A stretch of DNA of 8,011 bases from Eubacteriales Family XIII. Incertae Sedis bacterium (GCA_031287295.1 JAITTH010000024.1:1-8011), one strand, 5' to 3'; positions 1-5,632 are shown, numbered from the stretch's first letter. Notes: a model not told the origin generated them from the sequence alone. Made by a program: numbers and translations.

Positions 1-1
1 T

Positions 2-235
2 TCAACGGTTCGAATCGGCGTTCGTGCGCAGGTTCAACATCTGAAGGCGTACGCAAGTACCGCACCGTTGAATCAGGCACTGGTAGATACAAGATTTGGT
101 TATGTAACGCGAGGCATTGCACCTTATGTACTATGGCTCGGCATTCAGGAAAACCCGAATCACGTGGGTTGGGCAGCCGGTGCGGGGTATGGTGCATCGC
201 TGACGAGTATGATCTGGGAACTTCGCGGAATGTAG
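2..235 (+). CDS. C-terminal end of a glucosaminidase-like cell-wall hydrolase (5' end outside window)
   Basis: An open frame enters at the window edge and ends with TAG at 233-235, giving the last 77 residues of a protein. The visible tail contains GVRAQVQHLKAYAS, LVDTRFGYVTRG, PYVLWLGIQENPN and GWAAGAGYGASL. These resemble the C-terminal half of the mannosyl-glycoprotein endo-beta-N-acetylglucosaminidase domain (PF01832 type) of Bacillota peptidoglycan hydrolases, where a Gln-His-Leu-Lys-Ala-Tyr segment and a Gly-Trp-Ala segment recur. Such enzymes are normally secreted and cut the glycan strand of peptidoglycan. The signal peptide, any cell-wall-binding repeats and the catalytic Glu would lie upstream and cannot be seen. 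The protein ends right after the domain, so any binding repeats would be N-terminal. galE starts 40 bases downstream on the same strand and may be co-transcribed. The family call comes from recalled motif similarity only. Confidence 0.6.
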   Translation, partial: STVRIGVRAQVQHLKAYASTAPLNQALVDTRFGYVTRGIAPYVLWLGIQENPNHVGWAAGAGYGASLTSMIWELRGM

Positions 236-275
236 GGTGTGGAAACCGAAACTATCATAAAGAAAAGGGACATAA

Positions 276-1286
276 ATGAAGATACTTCTGACCGGCGGTG
301 CCGGATTTATCGGAAGCCATACGGCAACGGTGCTGATTGAAAAAGGTTACGAGATCGTAATTCTCGACGATTTTTCAAACAGCAAACCCGGTGCGGTGGC
401 GCGACTGGAGCAGATTGTCGGACGGGAAATTGCACTCGAGCACGTGGATCTCTGTGAAAAAACTGCGGTAGAGGATGTGTTCTCCCGGCACAAGATCGAC
501 TGTGTACTGCATTTTGCAGGTCTGAAGGCGGTTGGAGAATCTGTAGAAAAGCCACTTTTGTATTACGAGAACAATCTTGTAGGGACGTTGAATCTCCTTC
601 ATGTAATGGCGGACATGGGTGTGAAGAAGTTTGTTTTCAGCTCGTCTGCTACGGTCTACGATTCAAGAAACCCGGTTCCTTTTATGGAAGAACATTCGAT
701 AGGACCTGTCAATCCATACGGCTGGACGAAATCGATGATCGAACAAATACTTCTTGATCTCTCTGCGAGCGATCCCGAGTGGGCGGTTACACTTCTGCGT
801 TATTTCAATCCGATTGGTGCGCATCCGTCAGGACTCATAGGGGAAGATCCACAGGGCATTCCGAACAATCTTGTTCCGTATGTTGCAAAGGTGGCGGCAG
901 GGCAGCTTGCGACAATTCACATTTGGGGCGACGACTACGATACACCGGACGGAACCGGCGTACGCGATTACATTCATGTGATGGATTTGGCGCGCGGGCA
1001 CCTTCTTGCGGTTGAATATTTGAAAACGCACAAAGGCTGTAAAGTTTTTAACCTTGGTACAGGGAAGGGTTACAGCGTCAAGGAAGTGATCTCGGCGTAT
1101 GAAAAAGCCTGTGGAAAGAGCCTTCCCGCGCAGATCGACGCGAGACGTGCAGGCGATCTTGCTACCGTTTATGCAAATGTCGATTTGGCGGAAAAGGAGC
1201 TTGGATTCACCGCAGAACTCGGCATAGAGCAAATGTGTGCAGATTCGTGGAATTGGCAGAAAAAGAGCTTGGTGTTCGACGAATAG
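276..1286 (+). CDS. galE: UDP-glucose 4-epimerase GalE
   Basis: This 336-residue protein interconverts UDP-glucose and UDP-galactose with bound NAD, feeding galactose use (Leloir pathway) and surface polysaccharide precursors in the cytoplasm. It is a full-length extended short-chain dehydrogenase. The Rossmann NAD motif TGGAGFIGSH is at residues 6-15. The FSSSATVY strand (121-128) carries the catalytic Ser at 124. The Tyr-x3-Lys pair is Y148/K152 in NPYGWTKSMIE. GalE-specific signatures are RYFNPIGAHPSGLIGEDP (175-192), IPNNLVPYV (195-203), VRDYIHVMDLA (229-239) and ARRAGDLATVYA (289-300). Length matches the usual ~338 residues. The ATG at 276 has AAAAGGGA at 263-270 as its ribosome binding site. 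Its last nine codons lie in a perfect 30-bp direct repeat found again at 2253-2282. The present stop is TAG, whereas the other copy reads TAA in the same frame, suggesting the 3' end was altered by an insertion. No separate promoter is evident in the 40-base gap upstream. Confidence 0.97.
   Translation: MKILLTGGAGFIGSHTATVLIEKGYEIVILDDFSNSKPGAVARLEQIVGREIALEHVDLCEKTAVEDVFSRHKIDCVLHFAGLKAVGESVEKPLLYYENNLVGTLNLLHVMADMGVKKFVFSSSATVYDSRNPVPFMEEHSIGPVNPYGWTKSMIEQILLDLSASDPEWAVTLLRYFNPIGAHPSGLIGEDPQGIPNNLVPYVAKVAAGQLATIHIWGDDYDTPDGTGVRDYIHVMDLARGHLLAVEYLKTHKGCKVFNLGTGKGYSVKEVISAYEKACGKSLPAQIDARRAGDLATVYANVDLAEKELGFTAELGIEQMCADSWNWQKKSLVFDE
1256..1285 (+). repeat. 30-bp direct repeat, left copy (galE 3' end)
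   Basis: The 30 bases starting GCAGAAAAAGAGC and ending TTCGACGAATA match 2253-2282 exactly. This copy encodes the galE C-terminus (Q-K-K-S-L-V-F-D-E). The repeat contains the short palindrome TTCG-A-CGAA at 1275-1283. The two copies are 997 bases apart, start to start. Identity stops at both edges: upstream bases are TTG here and GAA at the other copy, and the next base is G here and A there. It is read as one end of an insertion. Confidence 0.93.
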
Positions 1287-1301
1287 CAGAATCTGCTTTC
1301 G
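1280..1301 (+). other. Imperfect hairpin at the left insertion junction
   Basis: AGCAG (1285-1289) pairs with CTGCT (1293-1297) across an AAT loop. CGAA (1280-1283) pairs with TTCG (1298-1301), with T1284 bulged out. The stem starts inside the left repeat and ends in the new sequence, so it straddles the junction and the galE stop codon. No T run follows, so it is not a standard intrinsic terminator. It might be a recombination-site structure, a weak terminator or chance. Confidence 0.35.
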
Positions 1302-1334
1302 CCGTATGATTTTAAAGAGCGGGTAGAGTGTTGT

Positions 1335-1357
1335 TACTTTTATTCCGATCAAAAGTA
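1335..1357 (+). other. 7-bp inverted repeat in the galE-small protein spacer
   Basis: TACTTTT (1335-1341) and AAAAGTA (1351-1357) are exact inverted copies with a nine-base loop. The stem is A+T-rich and has no following T run, so it is a poor terminator. It could be a protein-binding site or chance. Confidence 0.3.
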
Positions 1358-1362
1358 GCGCA

Positions 1363-1404
1363 AAATCAACTTATATGCGGAATATGCCTAAATCAGCTTA
1401 TATG
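1363..1404 (+). repeat. Pair of 15-bp near-identical direct repeats upstream of the small protein-GNAT promoter
   Basis: AAATCAACTTATATG (1363-1377) and AAATCAGCTTATATG (1390-1404) differ at one base and start 27 bases apart. The second ends 11 bases before the -35 box. Spaced direct repeats just upstream of a promoter fit an activator or autorepressor site. They could also be recombinase-binding repeats of the inserted segment. Confidence 0.5.
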
Positions 1405-1415
1405 AGAACATGATG

Positions 1416-1444
1416 TTGTGACAACAGAGCCCTGGTGGTATAAT
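1416..1444 (+). promoter_or_regulatory. Sigma-A-type promoter of the small protein-GNAT pair, with a palindrome over the -35 box
   Basis: TTGTGA (1416-1421), a 17-base spacer and a consensus TATAAT (1439-1444) preceded by TG (1436-1437) form a strong extended -10 promoter. Transcription should start near 1451, about 30 bases before the ATG. The -35 box lies within the palindrome GTTGT-G-ACAAC (1415-1425), a plausible operator for self-repression. The site lies within the putative insert, so the insert supplies its own expression and may also read into the lipoprotein gene. Confidence 0.75.
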
Positions 1445-1463
1445 CAAATCAAGAAGAACATCG

Positions 1464-1474
1464 AAAGGAGGTGA
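1464..1474 (+). promoter_or_regulatory. Near-perfect ribosome binding site of the 62-residue protein
   Basis: AAAGGAGGTGA is almost fully complementary to the 16S rRNA 3' end and lies six bases before the ATG at 1481. It is the strongest such site in the window. This supports a highly translated first gene, as is common for antitoxin-first operons. Confidence 0.85.
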
Positions 1475-1480
1475 GCGCAA

Positions 1481-1669
1481 ATGGCTACAAGCAGTTTTTT
1501 CAATAACGTCGTAATCGACACGGAAGAAAAGTTCAAAGATTTGGTCGTCGCTTTGGAGAAGTCTGAGCGTTCGCAATCTGATTATAAAATCGCGAATTCC
1601 GCGAAAGTAACGGACGCAGACGAGGCTTGGATCAGCAAGACGTTCAGCAAGCCTATGGACAAATCTTGA
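1481..1669 (+). CDS. Small acidic protein of 62 residues, candidate antitoxin-like partner of the GNAT protein
   Basis: The ATG follows an almost ideal ribosome binding site and a strong promoter, so this short frame is well supported as a gene. The protein begins MATSSFFNNVVIDTEEKFKD and has a charged, probably helical middle (LVVALEKSERSQ). A polar tail follows (SAKVTDADEAWISKTFSKP). There is no membrane segment or signal peptide. I do not recognise a named domain. Short proteins with an IDT/E-x-LVxALEKSE-like segment do, as I recall, precede GNAT proteins of this type in Bacillota phages and integrative elements. Its TGA (1667-1669) overlaps the TTG start of the GNAT gene by three bases, implying translational coupling. 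Its size, first position and strong translation fit an antitoxin, but no DNA-binding motif is visible, so this role is inferred. It could instead be an accessory subunit. Confidence 0.8.
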   Translation: MATSSFFNNVVIDTEEKFKDLVVALEKSERSQSDYKIANSAKVTDADEAWISKTFSKPMDKS

Positions 1670-2250
1670 ATTTCAAAAGTGTAAACATCATAGACTTGCT
1701 AAATAAAATAGGGGAGGATCAGGTGACACTTCTCCTATCTTCTTTTTCTTGTCACCTGAATTCCGACATTGAAAACTTTTTGAAGCGCAAAGCAATCAGT
1801 TTTGCGCGGCAAGGCATTGCTGCCACATATATCGTTATCGCTGACGGAAAAGACGCGCCTGTGATTGCCGGATATTTTTCATTGGCGAACAAGGTGATCT
1901 TAGTCGATCTTTCTGCGGCAAAAAACTCCGACTGGCGCAGACGCTTTAATAAGTTTGGAAAGTTTCACGAAGAAACGGACAGTTATTTGCTCGCAGTGCC
2001 ACTGATCGGTCAACTCGGCAAGAATTTCAACGATGATGCTAATGACTTAATTGCAGGATATGACTTGATTGCTCACGCCGAAGAAAAGATCCGGGCGACG
2101 CAAAAGATCATCGGCGGCAAGATGGTCTACATCGAATGCGCTGATGAAAAGGCACTCGTGACATTCTACGAAAATAACGGCTATCACACCATCAACCACA
2201 GGAAGTCCGACGAGGGCGACTTGCTTCAAATGATAAAGTATCTGAAATAG
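1666..2250 (+). CDS. GNAT-family N-acetyltransferase, possible toxin of a toxin-antitoxin-like pair
   Basis: I place the start at TTG 1666, giving 194 residues (MNFKSVNIID...). This start overlaps the upstream stop codon as TTGA, and homologues recalled for this family begin close to the NFKSVNI segment. A TTG further upstream at 1627 would add 13 residues overlapping the first gene and has no clear ribosome binding site. Recognisable family segments are FSCHLNSDIENFLKRKAI (27-44), GIAATYIVIAD (50-60), VPLIGQLGKNF (111-121) and KIIGGKMVYIEC (147-158). FYENNGYHTI (167-176) is the typical GNAT strand-helix end. GNAT enzymes transfer an acetyl group from acetyl-CoA. Some small operon-encoded members (TacT/AtaT type) acetylate aminoacyl-tRNA and arrest growth. 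The classical Q/R-x-x-G-x-G/A acetyl-CoA loop is degenerate here. The substrate cannot be told from the sequence. The stop codon lies two bases before the right 30-bp repeat. Confidence 0.85.
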   Translation: MNFKSVNIIDLLNKIGEDQVTLLLSSFSCHLNSDIENFLKRKAISFARQGIAATYIVIADGKDAPVIAGYFSLANKVILVDLSAAKNSDWRRRFNKFGKFHEETDSYLLAVPLIGQLGKNFNDDANDLIAGYDLIAHAEEKIRATQKIIGGKMVYIECADEKALVTFYENNGYHTINHRKSDEGDLLQMIKYLK

Positions 2251-2252
2251 AA

Positions 2253-2282
2253 GCAGAAAAAGAGCTTGGTGTTCGACGAATA
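2253..2282 (+). repeat. 30-bp direct repeat, right copy (relic of galE tail)
   Basis: This is an exact second copy of 1256-1285, beginning two bases after the GNAT stop codon. Read in the galE frame it would end galE with TAA (2281-2283), and the ribosome binding site of the lipoprotein gene follows at once. That suggests this copy keeps the original galE/lipoprotein junction. No open reading frame uses it now. Confidence 0.93.
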
Positions 2283-2306
2283 AAAGGATTTGGAGAAGGT
2301 GGGAAA

Positions 2307-2933
2307 ATGAAACAAAGAAAAATTATTTTGTTAGCACTTCTTGTGTCGGTGTTGGTTCTGTTTTCTGCCTGCTCCGGCGATGCGAACGAAGATGATAAAA
2401 CGAAGAATCCTGCGCCGGAAACCACAAACACCGCGATTTCGGACAAAGATGATTCGGTGTCGAGTGGAGCTGCGATAACAAGCGACAATGTGAATGGGGT
2501 CTTTGTGCGCATCGGTGCAACGGCGACACAAATTCAGACCTCTTTTGGTGCCATTTCGGTAACGGTGCCGGAAGGAGAAGTTCGCCCTGTATTCACCTCC
2601 GAAAACCCGAGGATACAATTGGCGTTTGCTTCATTGAATTCTGTATTTTATGAGACGCCATTTGCTTCTGGATATCTGCTTGGCGACGCAGAGACATGTA
2701 CCGGGCTCGAAATCAGTTGTAGGGATCTTTTCGGTCTCAAAGAAGAAATGAGCGTGGAGGACTTCATCAGCGCGCTGAAAATAAAAGAGCATAAAAACAA
2801 AGTAGATGAAGTGGGAAATAAGACGCTGCATTTCCTTCTGAAAGATCGGTTGGTTGTCATTGATGTACCATACGATAGCATTTCGCCGGGCAGCGTTGCC
2901 TACGTCACCTATTCGGAGGCGTATAACTGGTAA
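2307..2933 (+). CDS. Lipoprotein of unknown function
   Basis: This 208-residue protein has a typical lipoprotein signal. Basic residues (KQRK) precede a hydrophobic stretch from about residue 6 to 19 and the lipobox L-F-S-A-C, with Cys22 as the lipidated residue. A Ser/Thr/Asp/Glu-rich linker (residues 23-60) follows, then a globular part from about residue 62. The mature protein is therefore expected on the outer face of the cytoplasmic membrane. Segments such as NPRIQLAFASLNSVFYET and DRLVVIDVPYDS do not match a family I know. The start is supported by GGAGAAGGTGGG at 2292-2303. The gene lies directly behind the right 30-bp repeat. Before the presumed insertion it would have followed galE by about 24 bases, so it was probably in the galE operon. 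Now it can be reached from the promoter at 1416-1444. Confidence 0.85.
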   Translation: MKQRKIILLALLVSVLVLFSACSGDANEDDKTKNPAPETTNTAISDKDDSVSSGAAITSDNVNGVFVRIGATATQIQTSFGAISVTVPEGEVRPVFTSENPRIQLAFASLNSVFYETPFASGYLLGDAETCTGLEISCRDLFGLKEEMSVEDFISALKIKEHKNKVDEVGNKTLHFLLKDRLVVIDVPYDSISPGSVAYVTYSEAYNW

Positions 2934-3014
2934 TCATAGCGGTTTCGGTCACGCCTGTGCCTTCCCTTAAATCTGCGAAACGGAAAAAATATATCGAATA
3001 ACAATAAAATTCTA

Positions 3015-3043
3015 TTGACATACAATACTCTGTCTGATATTCT
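3015..3043 (+). promoter_or_regulatory. Strong sigma-A promoter of the DUF2975-regulator operon
   Basis: A consensus TTGACA (3015-3020), a 17-base spacer and TATTCT (3038-3043) with an upstream TG (3035-3036) form an extended -10 promoter. The start of transcription is expected near 3050, leaving a leader of about 70 bases. It sits in the 187-base gap after the lipoprotein gene. The rest of that gap shows only a 6-bp inverted pair (GTTTCG 2942-2947, CGAAAC 2976-2981) and no clear terminator. Confidence 0.8.
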
Positions 3044-3120
3044 CTTTTTGTAAACAAGTAGAGGACAACAAGGGCAGAGTATTTTTTTACCTGCAAGGGG
3101 CTGTAGATTCTGGAGATGTC

Positions 3121-3594
3121 ATGATGTGGAATTCCGATAAGTCGATAACACTTTCACTCGTTTGTACCAAAATTGTCATTGTGCTGGTGATCCTCTTCGC
3201 CGGGCTCATGACCTTCGTTCATTTTAGTGAAGACAACAGATTAAAATCGCTGATCATCGGCATGGGCAACCGCTTTGATACGGTTTTTTTTCTGGTGTTC
3301 ATCTATGTTTGTTGCGCAATTGCTCTTGTCGCGTTGTTTTTCTTACACAAAATCCTTTCGCGCATTCGCGTCGGAAATGTTTTTGTTGAAGAAAACGTGC
3401 AGGCATTACGAAAAATCTCTTGGCTTTGTTTTGCGGTGACATCGGTTTTGGTTACCGGTGGACTCTATGTCGGGGGATATGATTTCCTGCTTGTGGGCTT
3501 AATGGCGGCGTTTGTTGGTCTCATCCTTCGTGTCGTGAAGAATGTTTTCGCGGCGGCGGTGGAGATCAAAATGGAAAACGATTACACGGTGTAA
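3121..3594 (+). CDS. DUF2975 family four-helix membrane protein
   Basis: The 157-residue protein has four predicted membrane spans at about residues 13-33, 54-76, 99-118 and 122-145. The loop after span two carries IRVGNVFVEENVQALRKISW, and the C-terminus is EIKMENDYTV. Both fit the DUF2975 family (B. subtilis YoaS type), in which a G-x-x-F-x-x-x-N-x-x-x-L-R segment and an acidic tail ending in Leu/Tyr-Thr-Val/Ile recur. Function is unknown. Members are nearly always followed by a small XRE regulator, as here. GGAG at 3112-3115 serves as the ribosome binding site. The second ATG at 3124 has slightly better spacing than the first at 3121, so the protein may be 156 residues. A strong promoter lies just upstream. 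Confidence 0.88.
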   Translation: MMWNSDKSITLSLVCTKIVIVLVILFAGLMTFVHFSEDNRLKSLIIGMGNRFDTVFFLVFIYVCCAIALVALFFLHKILSRIRVGNVFVEENVQALRKISWLCFAVTSVLVTGGLYVGGYDFLLVGLMAAFVGLILRVVKNVFAAAVEIKMENDYTV

Positions 3595-3598
3595 TGCG

Positions 3599-3817
3599 AT
3601 GAAAATTACGGTAAACATTGATGTGATGATGGCCAGGAGGAAAATCTCTGCGGGAGATCTTGCCTCGAGAATCGGGATTACCCCTGCGAATCTTTCCATT
3701 CTGAAAAACAACAAAGCCAAAGCCATTCGTTTTTCTACCTTGGAAGCACTTTGTCGTGAACTCGACTGTCAGCCGGGCGACCTGCTGGCGTGTACAGAGG
3801 GGGATGAGGATGCGTGA
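3599..3817 (+). CDS. Small Cro/C1-type helix-turn-helix regulator (YozG-like)
   Basis: This 72-residue protein is almost entirely one XRE domain. The segment MARRKISAGDLASRIGI leads into the recognition part TPANLSILKNNKAKAIRFST, and LEALCRELDCQPGDLL is the typical final helix of the YozG type. I choose ATG 3599 (MKITVNID) because homologues begin with a similar short strand, and because it lies four bases after the DUF2975 stop codon, which indicates coupling. A longer in-frame extension back to 3542 would only overlap the DUF2975 end. No strong ribosome binding site is visible, consistent with coupling. It probably controls its own operon and perhaps the DUF4173 gene. The acidic tail (TEGDEDA) is short. 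Confidence 0.9.
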   Translation: MKITVNIDVMMARRKISAGDLASRIGITPANLSILKNNKAKAIRFSTLEALCRELDCQPGDLLACTEGDEDA

Positions 3818-3853
3818 ATGTAAGAATTCCTTGCTAGCGCAAGTCGAATCCGC

Positions 3854-3881
3854 TTAGCACAACGAAACTATAGGATATAAA
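3854..3881 (+). promoter_or_regulatory. Possible weak promoter for the DUF4173 gene
   Basis: TTAGCA (3854-3859) and TATAAA (3876-3881) are spaced 16 bases apart. Four of six bases match consensus in the -35 box and five of six in the -10 box. The predicted start near 3888 would place the hairpin at 3895-3912 at the very start of the leader. The match is modest and may be chance. Confidence 0.35.
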
Positions 3882-3894
3882 ACCGTAACGCACC

Positions 3895-3912
3895 GGACTG
3901 TTTGTACAGTCC
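3895..3912 (+). promoter_or_regulatory. Hairpin or operator-like inverted repeat upstream of the DUF4173 gene
   Basis: GGACTGT (3895-3901) and ACAGTCC (3906-3912) form a perfect 7-bp stem with a TTGT loop. The following bases are CTATATCT, not a T run, so a classical terminator is unlikely. It lies between a possible weak promoter (TTAGCA 3854-3859, 16 bases, TATAAA 3876-3881) and the gene start. It could be an operator, an mRNA leader hairpin or an attenuator. The rest of the 174-base gap is featureless apart from the ribosome binding site AGGAGGG (3981-3987). Confidence 0.5.
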
Positions 3913-3991
3913 TCTATATCTCGACGCCTCAACAAGGCCATACAACCATTAATTTTCGGGATAGAAAACAAAAAACAAACAGGAGGGAAAA

Positions 3992-5632
3992 ATGGAAATC
4001 TATGAAAACGTGAACAATCCATATGCAGTGGCGAAAGAGCTTCCAAAAGAAAAGACCACGTGGAAAATCGGAAGGGCGGAGGTCGTGTATGCCGTATTTC
4101 TGCTTTGCGCCGGATTTTTGTTTTGGGAGGGCAGTGTCCTGTTAAATTTATGGGGCTTATGGGGCGATCAACAGCCAAGCTCTGGAATTGGTACCTTTCT
4201 CTTTTTTTGGATCATGATTGCAGGGACGTTCCTCTATTTTTCCGCAAAACGCGTGAAGCAAAACCGAGCGAGCTTGCTTTGGCTCTCTGCTGCCGTGGTG
4301 GGTGCACTACCCTTTATCCTCTATGATGCAATTGATGTCCGTGCACTGTTGCTGTTGTTTGAATTCGGCGTGTGCCTTCTATGGGTGGCCACTTCCGCCA
4401 AAACACAAATCGCAGGTTTCGTTCTGTTCGATTTGCTGAATCAAGGTGTCGTTGTTTCATTTCTGAATTTTGGTGGCCTCTTTCAAAGCCTAGGGCACGG
4501 ATTCGGCGGAAAGAAAGAGGGCAGATCTGTAAAAGGGCGCACCATCCTTGTGGCATTGCTCGGCATTCTTATTTCGATTCCGATTCTTGTGATCGTGTTG
4601 TCTCTGCTTATTTCTGCGGACAGCGCGTTTGAATCCTTCATCCAAAACTTTCAAGTCAATTTCAACTGGGACGTTTTGGGTATCTATTTTATCGAATTCT
4701 TCGTGGGCGTTCCGGTTGCATGTTATCTCGGCGGTCTTGTTTTCGGGAATGCACAGAAACGAAATACAGCTCGGATCACAGAAGAAGGAATTTCTCGTGG
4801 ACTCTCATCGGTTCGTTTATTACCTCGCGCCGGGCTCTATGCACCGCTTCTTTTCTTTGTTGGCATGTATGTCATTTTCTTTGTCATCCTGTCAGGGTAT
4901 TTGCTTGCAGCGTTTTCCGGATATCTTCCGTCAGGCTATACCTATGCGGAATATGCCCGGCGTGGATTCTTTGAACTGTGTGCAGTTGCGGCGATTAACT
5001 TAGGGCTCCTCGCGTTCAGCTATCTGTTTTTGAAACGCGGAGAGGGGGAGTGCCCTAAAATGCTGAGAATCATTTCACTCATTCTTTCGGTTCAAACCGT
5101 TCTGCTCATTGCAACGGCGATGAGTAAGATGATCCTGTACATCGACGCTTATGGACTATCACGGCTTCGCCTCTATACTTCCGTCTTTATGGTGCTGTTG
5201 ATGCTTGTCTTTGTGCTGATTATCGTCTGGCATATACGTCCTTTCAGATTTAAAATCGGGATGCCGATTGCGATTCTCACGACTTGCTTCATGCTCACAC
5301 TGTTTCTTGCAAATACCGATGGACTCATCGCGAAATACAACGTGGACCGATATCTTGAGGGCGATCTGGATCGGGTCGATGTGGAAATGTTCACAGGGAT
5401 GTCTGATGCGGTGGCACCTGCGGTGATTGAGCTCGCGACAGCGAAAAAGGCAGATGAAGAAACGCAGGCAAATGCGGATGAGTTTCTGCGCAGTCGGTAT
5501 GGAAGCTATAACCATAAGAAAGTGCGTTGGGATTACAATTTAGGAGCGAGGTCATCCTTCGAAGGATGGAATTTGCAATCTGCTCGTTCTGCGGAGCTCG
5601 TGGAGGCGTATTTTGAGGAAAAAAGCAAATGA
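3992..5632 (+). CDS. DUF4173 family polytopic membrane protein
   Basis: This 546-residue protein has a short polar N-terminus, then roughly eleven or twelve membrane spans between about residues 31 and 441. A soluble C-terminal part of about 100 residues follows. Segments typical of DUF4173 include IPILVIVLSLLISADSAFE (196-214), YAEYARRGFFELCAVAAIN (318-336), YIDAYGLSRLRLYTSVFM (383-400) and NTDGLIAKYNVDRYLEGDLD (441-460). The charged loop KKEGRSVKGR (174-183) is probably cytoplasmic. Function is unknown. In Bacillota the family often occurs beside DUF2975 and YozG-type regulators, as here, which suggests a shared envelope-related role. AGGAGGG at 3981-3987 supports the ATG. A 174-base gap separates it from the regulator gene, so it may have its own promoter. 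No terminator is evident after the stop codon. Confidence 0.9.
   Translation: MEIYENVNNPYAVAKELPKEKTTWKIGRAEVVYAVFLLCAGFLFWEGSVLLNLWGLWGDQQPSSGIGTFLFFWIMIAGTFLYFSAKRVKQNRASLLWLSAAVVGALPFILYDAIDVRALLLLFEFGVCLLWVATSAKTQIAGFVLFDLLNQGVVVSFLNFGGLFQSLGHGFGGKKEGRSVKGRTILVALLGILISIPILVIVLSLLISADSAFESFIQNFQVNFNWDVLGIYFIEFFVGVPVACYLGGLVFGNAQKRNTARITEEGISRGLSSVRLLPRAGLYAPLLFFVGMYVIFFVILSGYLLAAFSGYLPSGYTYAEYARRGFFELCAVAAINLGLLAFSYLFLKRGEGECPKMLRIISLILSVQTVLLIATAMSKMILYIDAYGLSRLRLYTSVFMVLLMLVFVLIIVWHIRPFRFKIGMPIAILTTCFMLTLFLANTDGLIAKYNVDRYLEGDLDRVDVEMFTGMSDAVAPAVIELATAKKADEETQANADEFLRSRYGSYNHKKVRWDYNLGARSSFEGWNLQSARSAELVEAYFEEKSK

Larger units (their letters stand above)
1286..2282 (+). mobile_element. 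Putative 1-kb inserted cassette (promoter, small protein, GNAT) bounded by the 30-bp repeat
   Basis: The segment between the two 30-bp repeats plus one repeat copy is 997 bases. It contains only a promoter region, a 62-residue protein gene and a GNAT acetyltransferase gene. It has no transposase, integrase or long terminal inverted repeat. By eye it is richer in A+T than galE. Integration into the 3' end of a gene with regeneration of that end is the usual outcome of site-specific integration, and 30 bp is longer than ordinary transposon target duplications. The element type is inferred. A repeat-mediated duplication or recombination with a related strain is also possible. Confidence 0.45.

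Noticed and set aside
828..1352. A 174-codon minus-strand frame opposite galE
   Set aside because: It is a shadow of the galE coding frame with no ribosome binding site and no recognisable protein features.
1374..1388. A 15-base match (TATGCGGAATATGCC) between the spacer before the small protein and 4943-4957 in the DUF4173 gene
   Set aside because: One 15-base match is not very unlikely in 8 kb. The second site encodes conserved Y-A-E-Y-A residues, so the match is probably chance.
1286..2282. Considered as an ordinary insertion sequence
   Set aside because: There is no transposase and no terminal inverted repeats of useful length, and the flanking duplication is 30 bp.
2942..2981. GTTTCG and CGAAAC inverted pair after the lipoprotein gene, considered as a terminator
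   Set aside because: The loop is 28 bases, the stem is six and there is no T tract.
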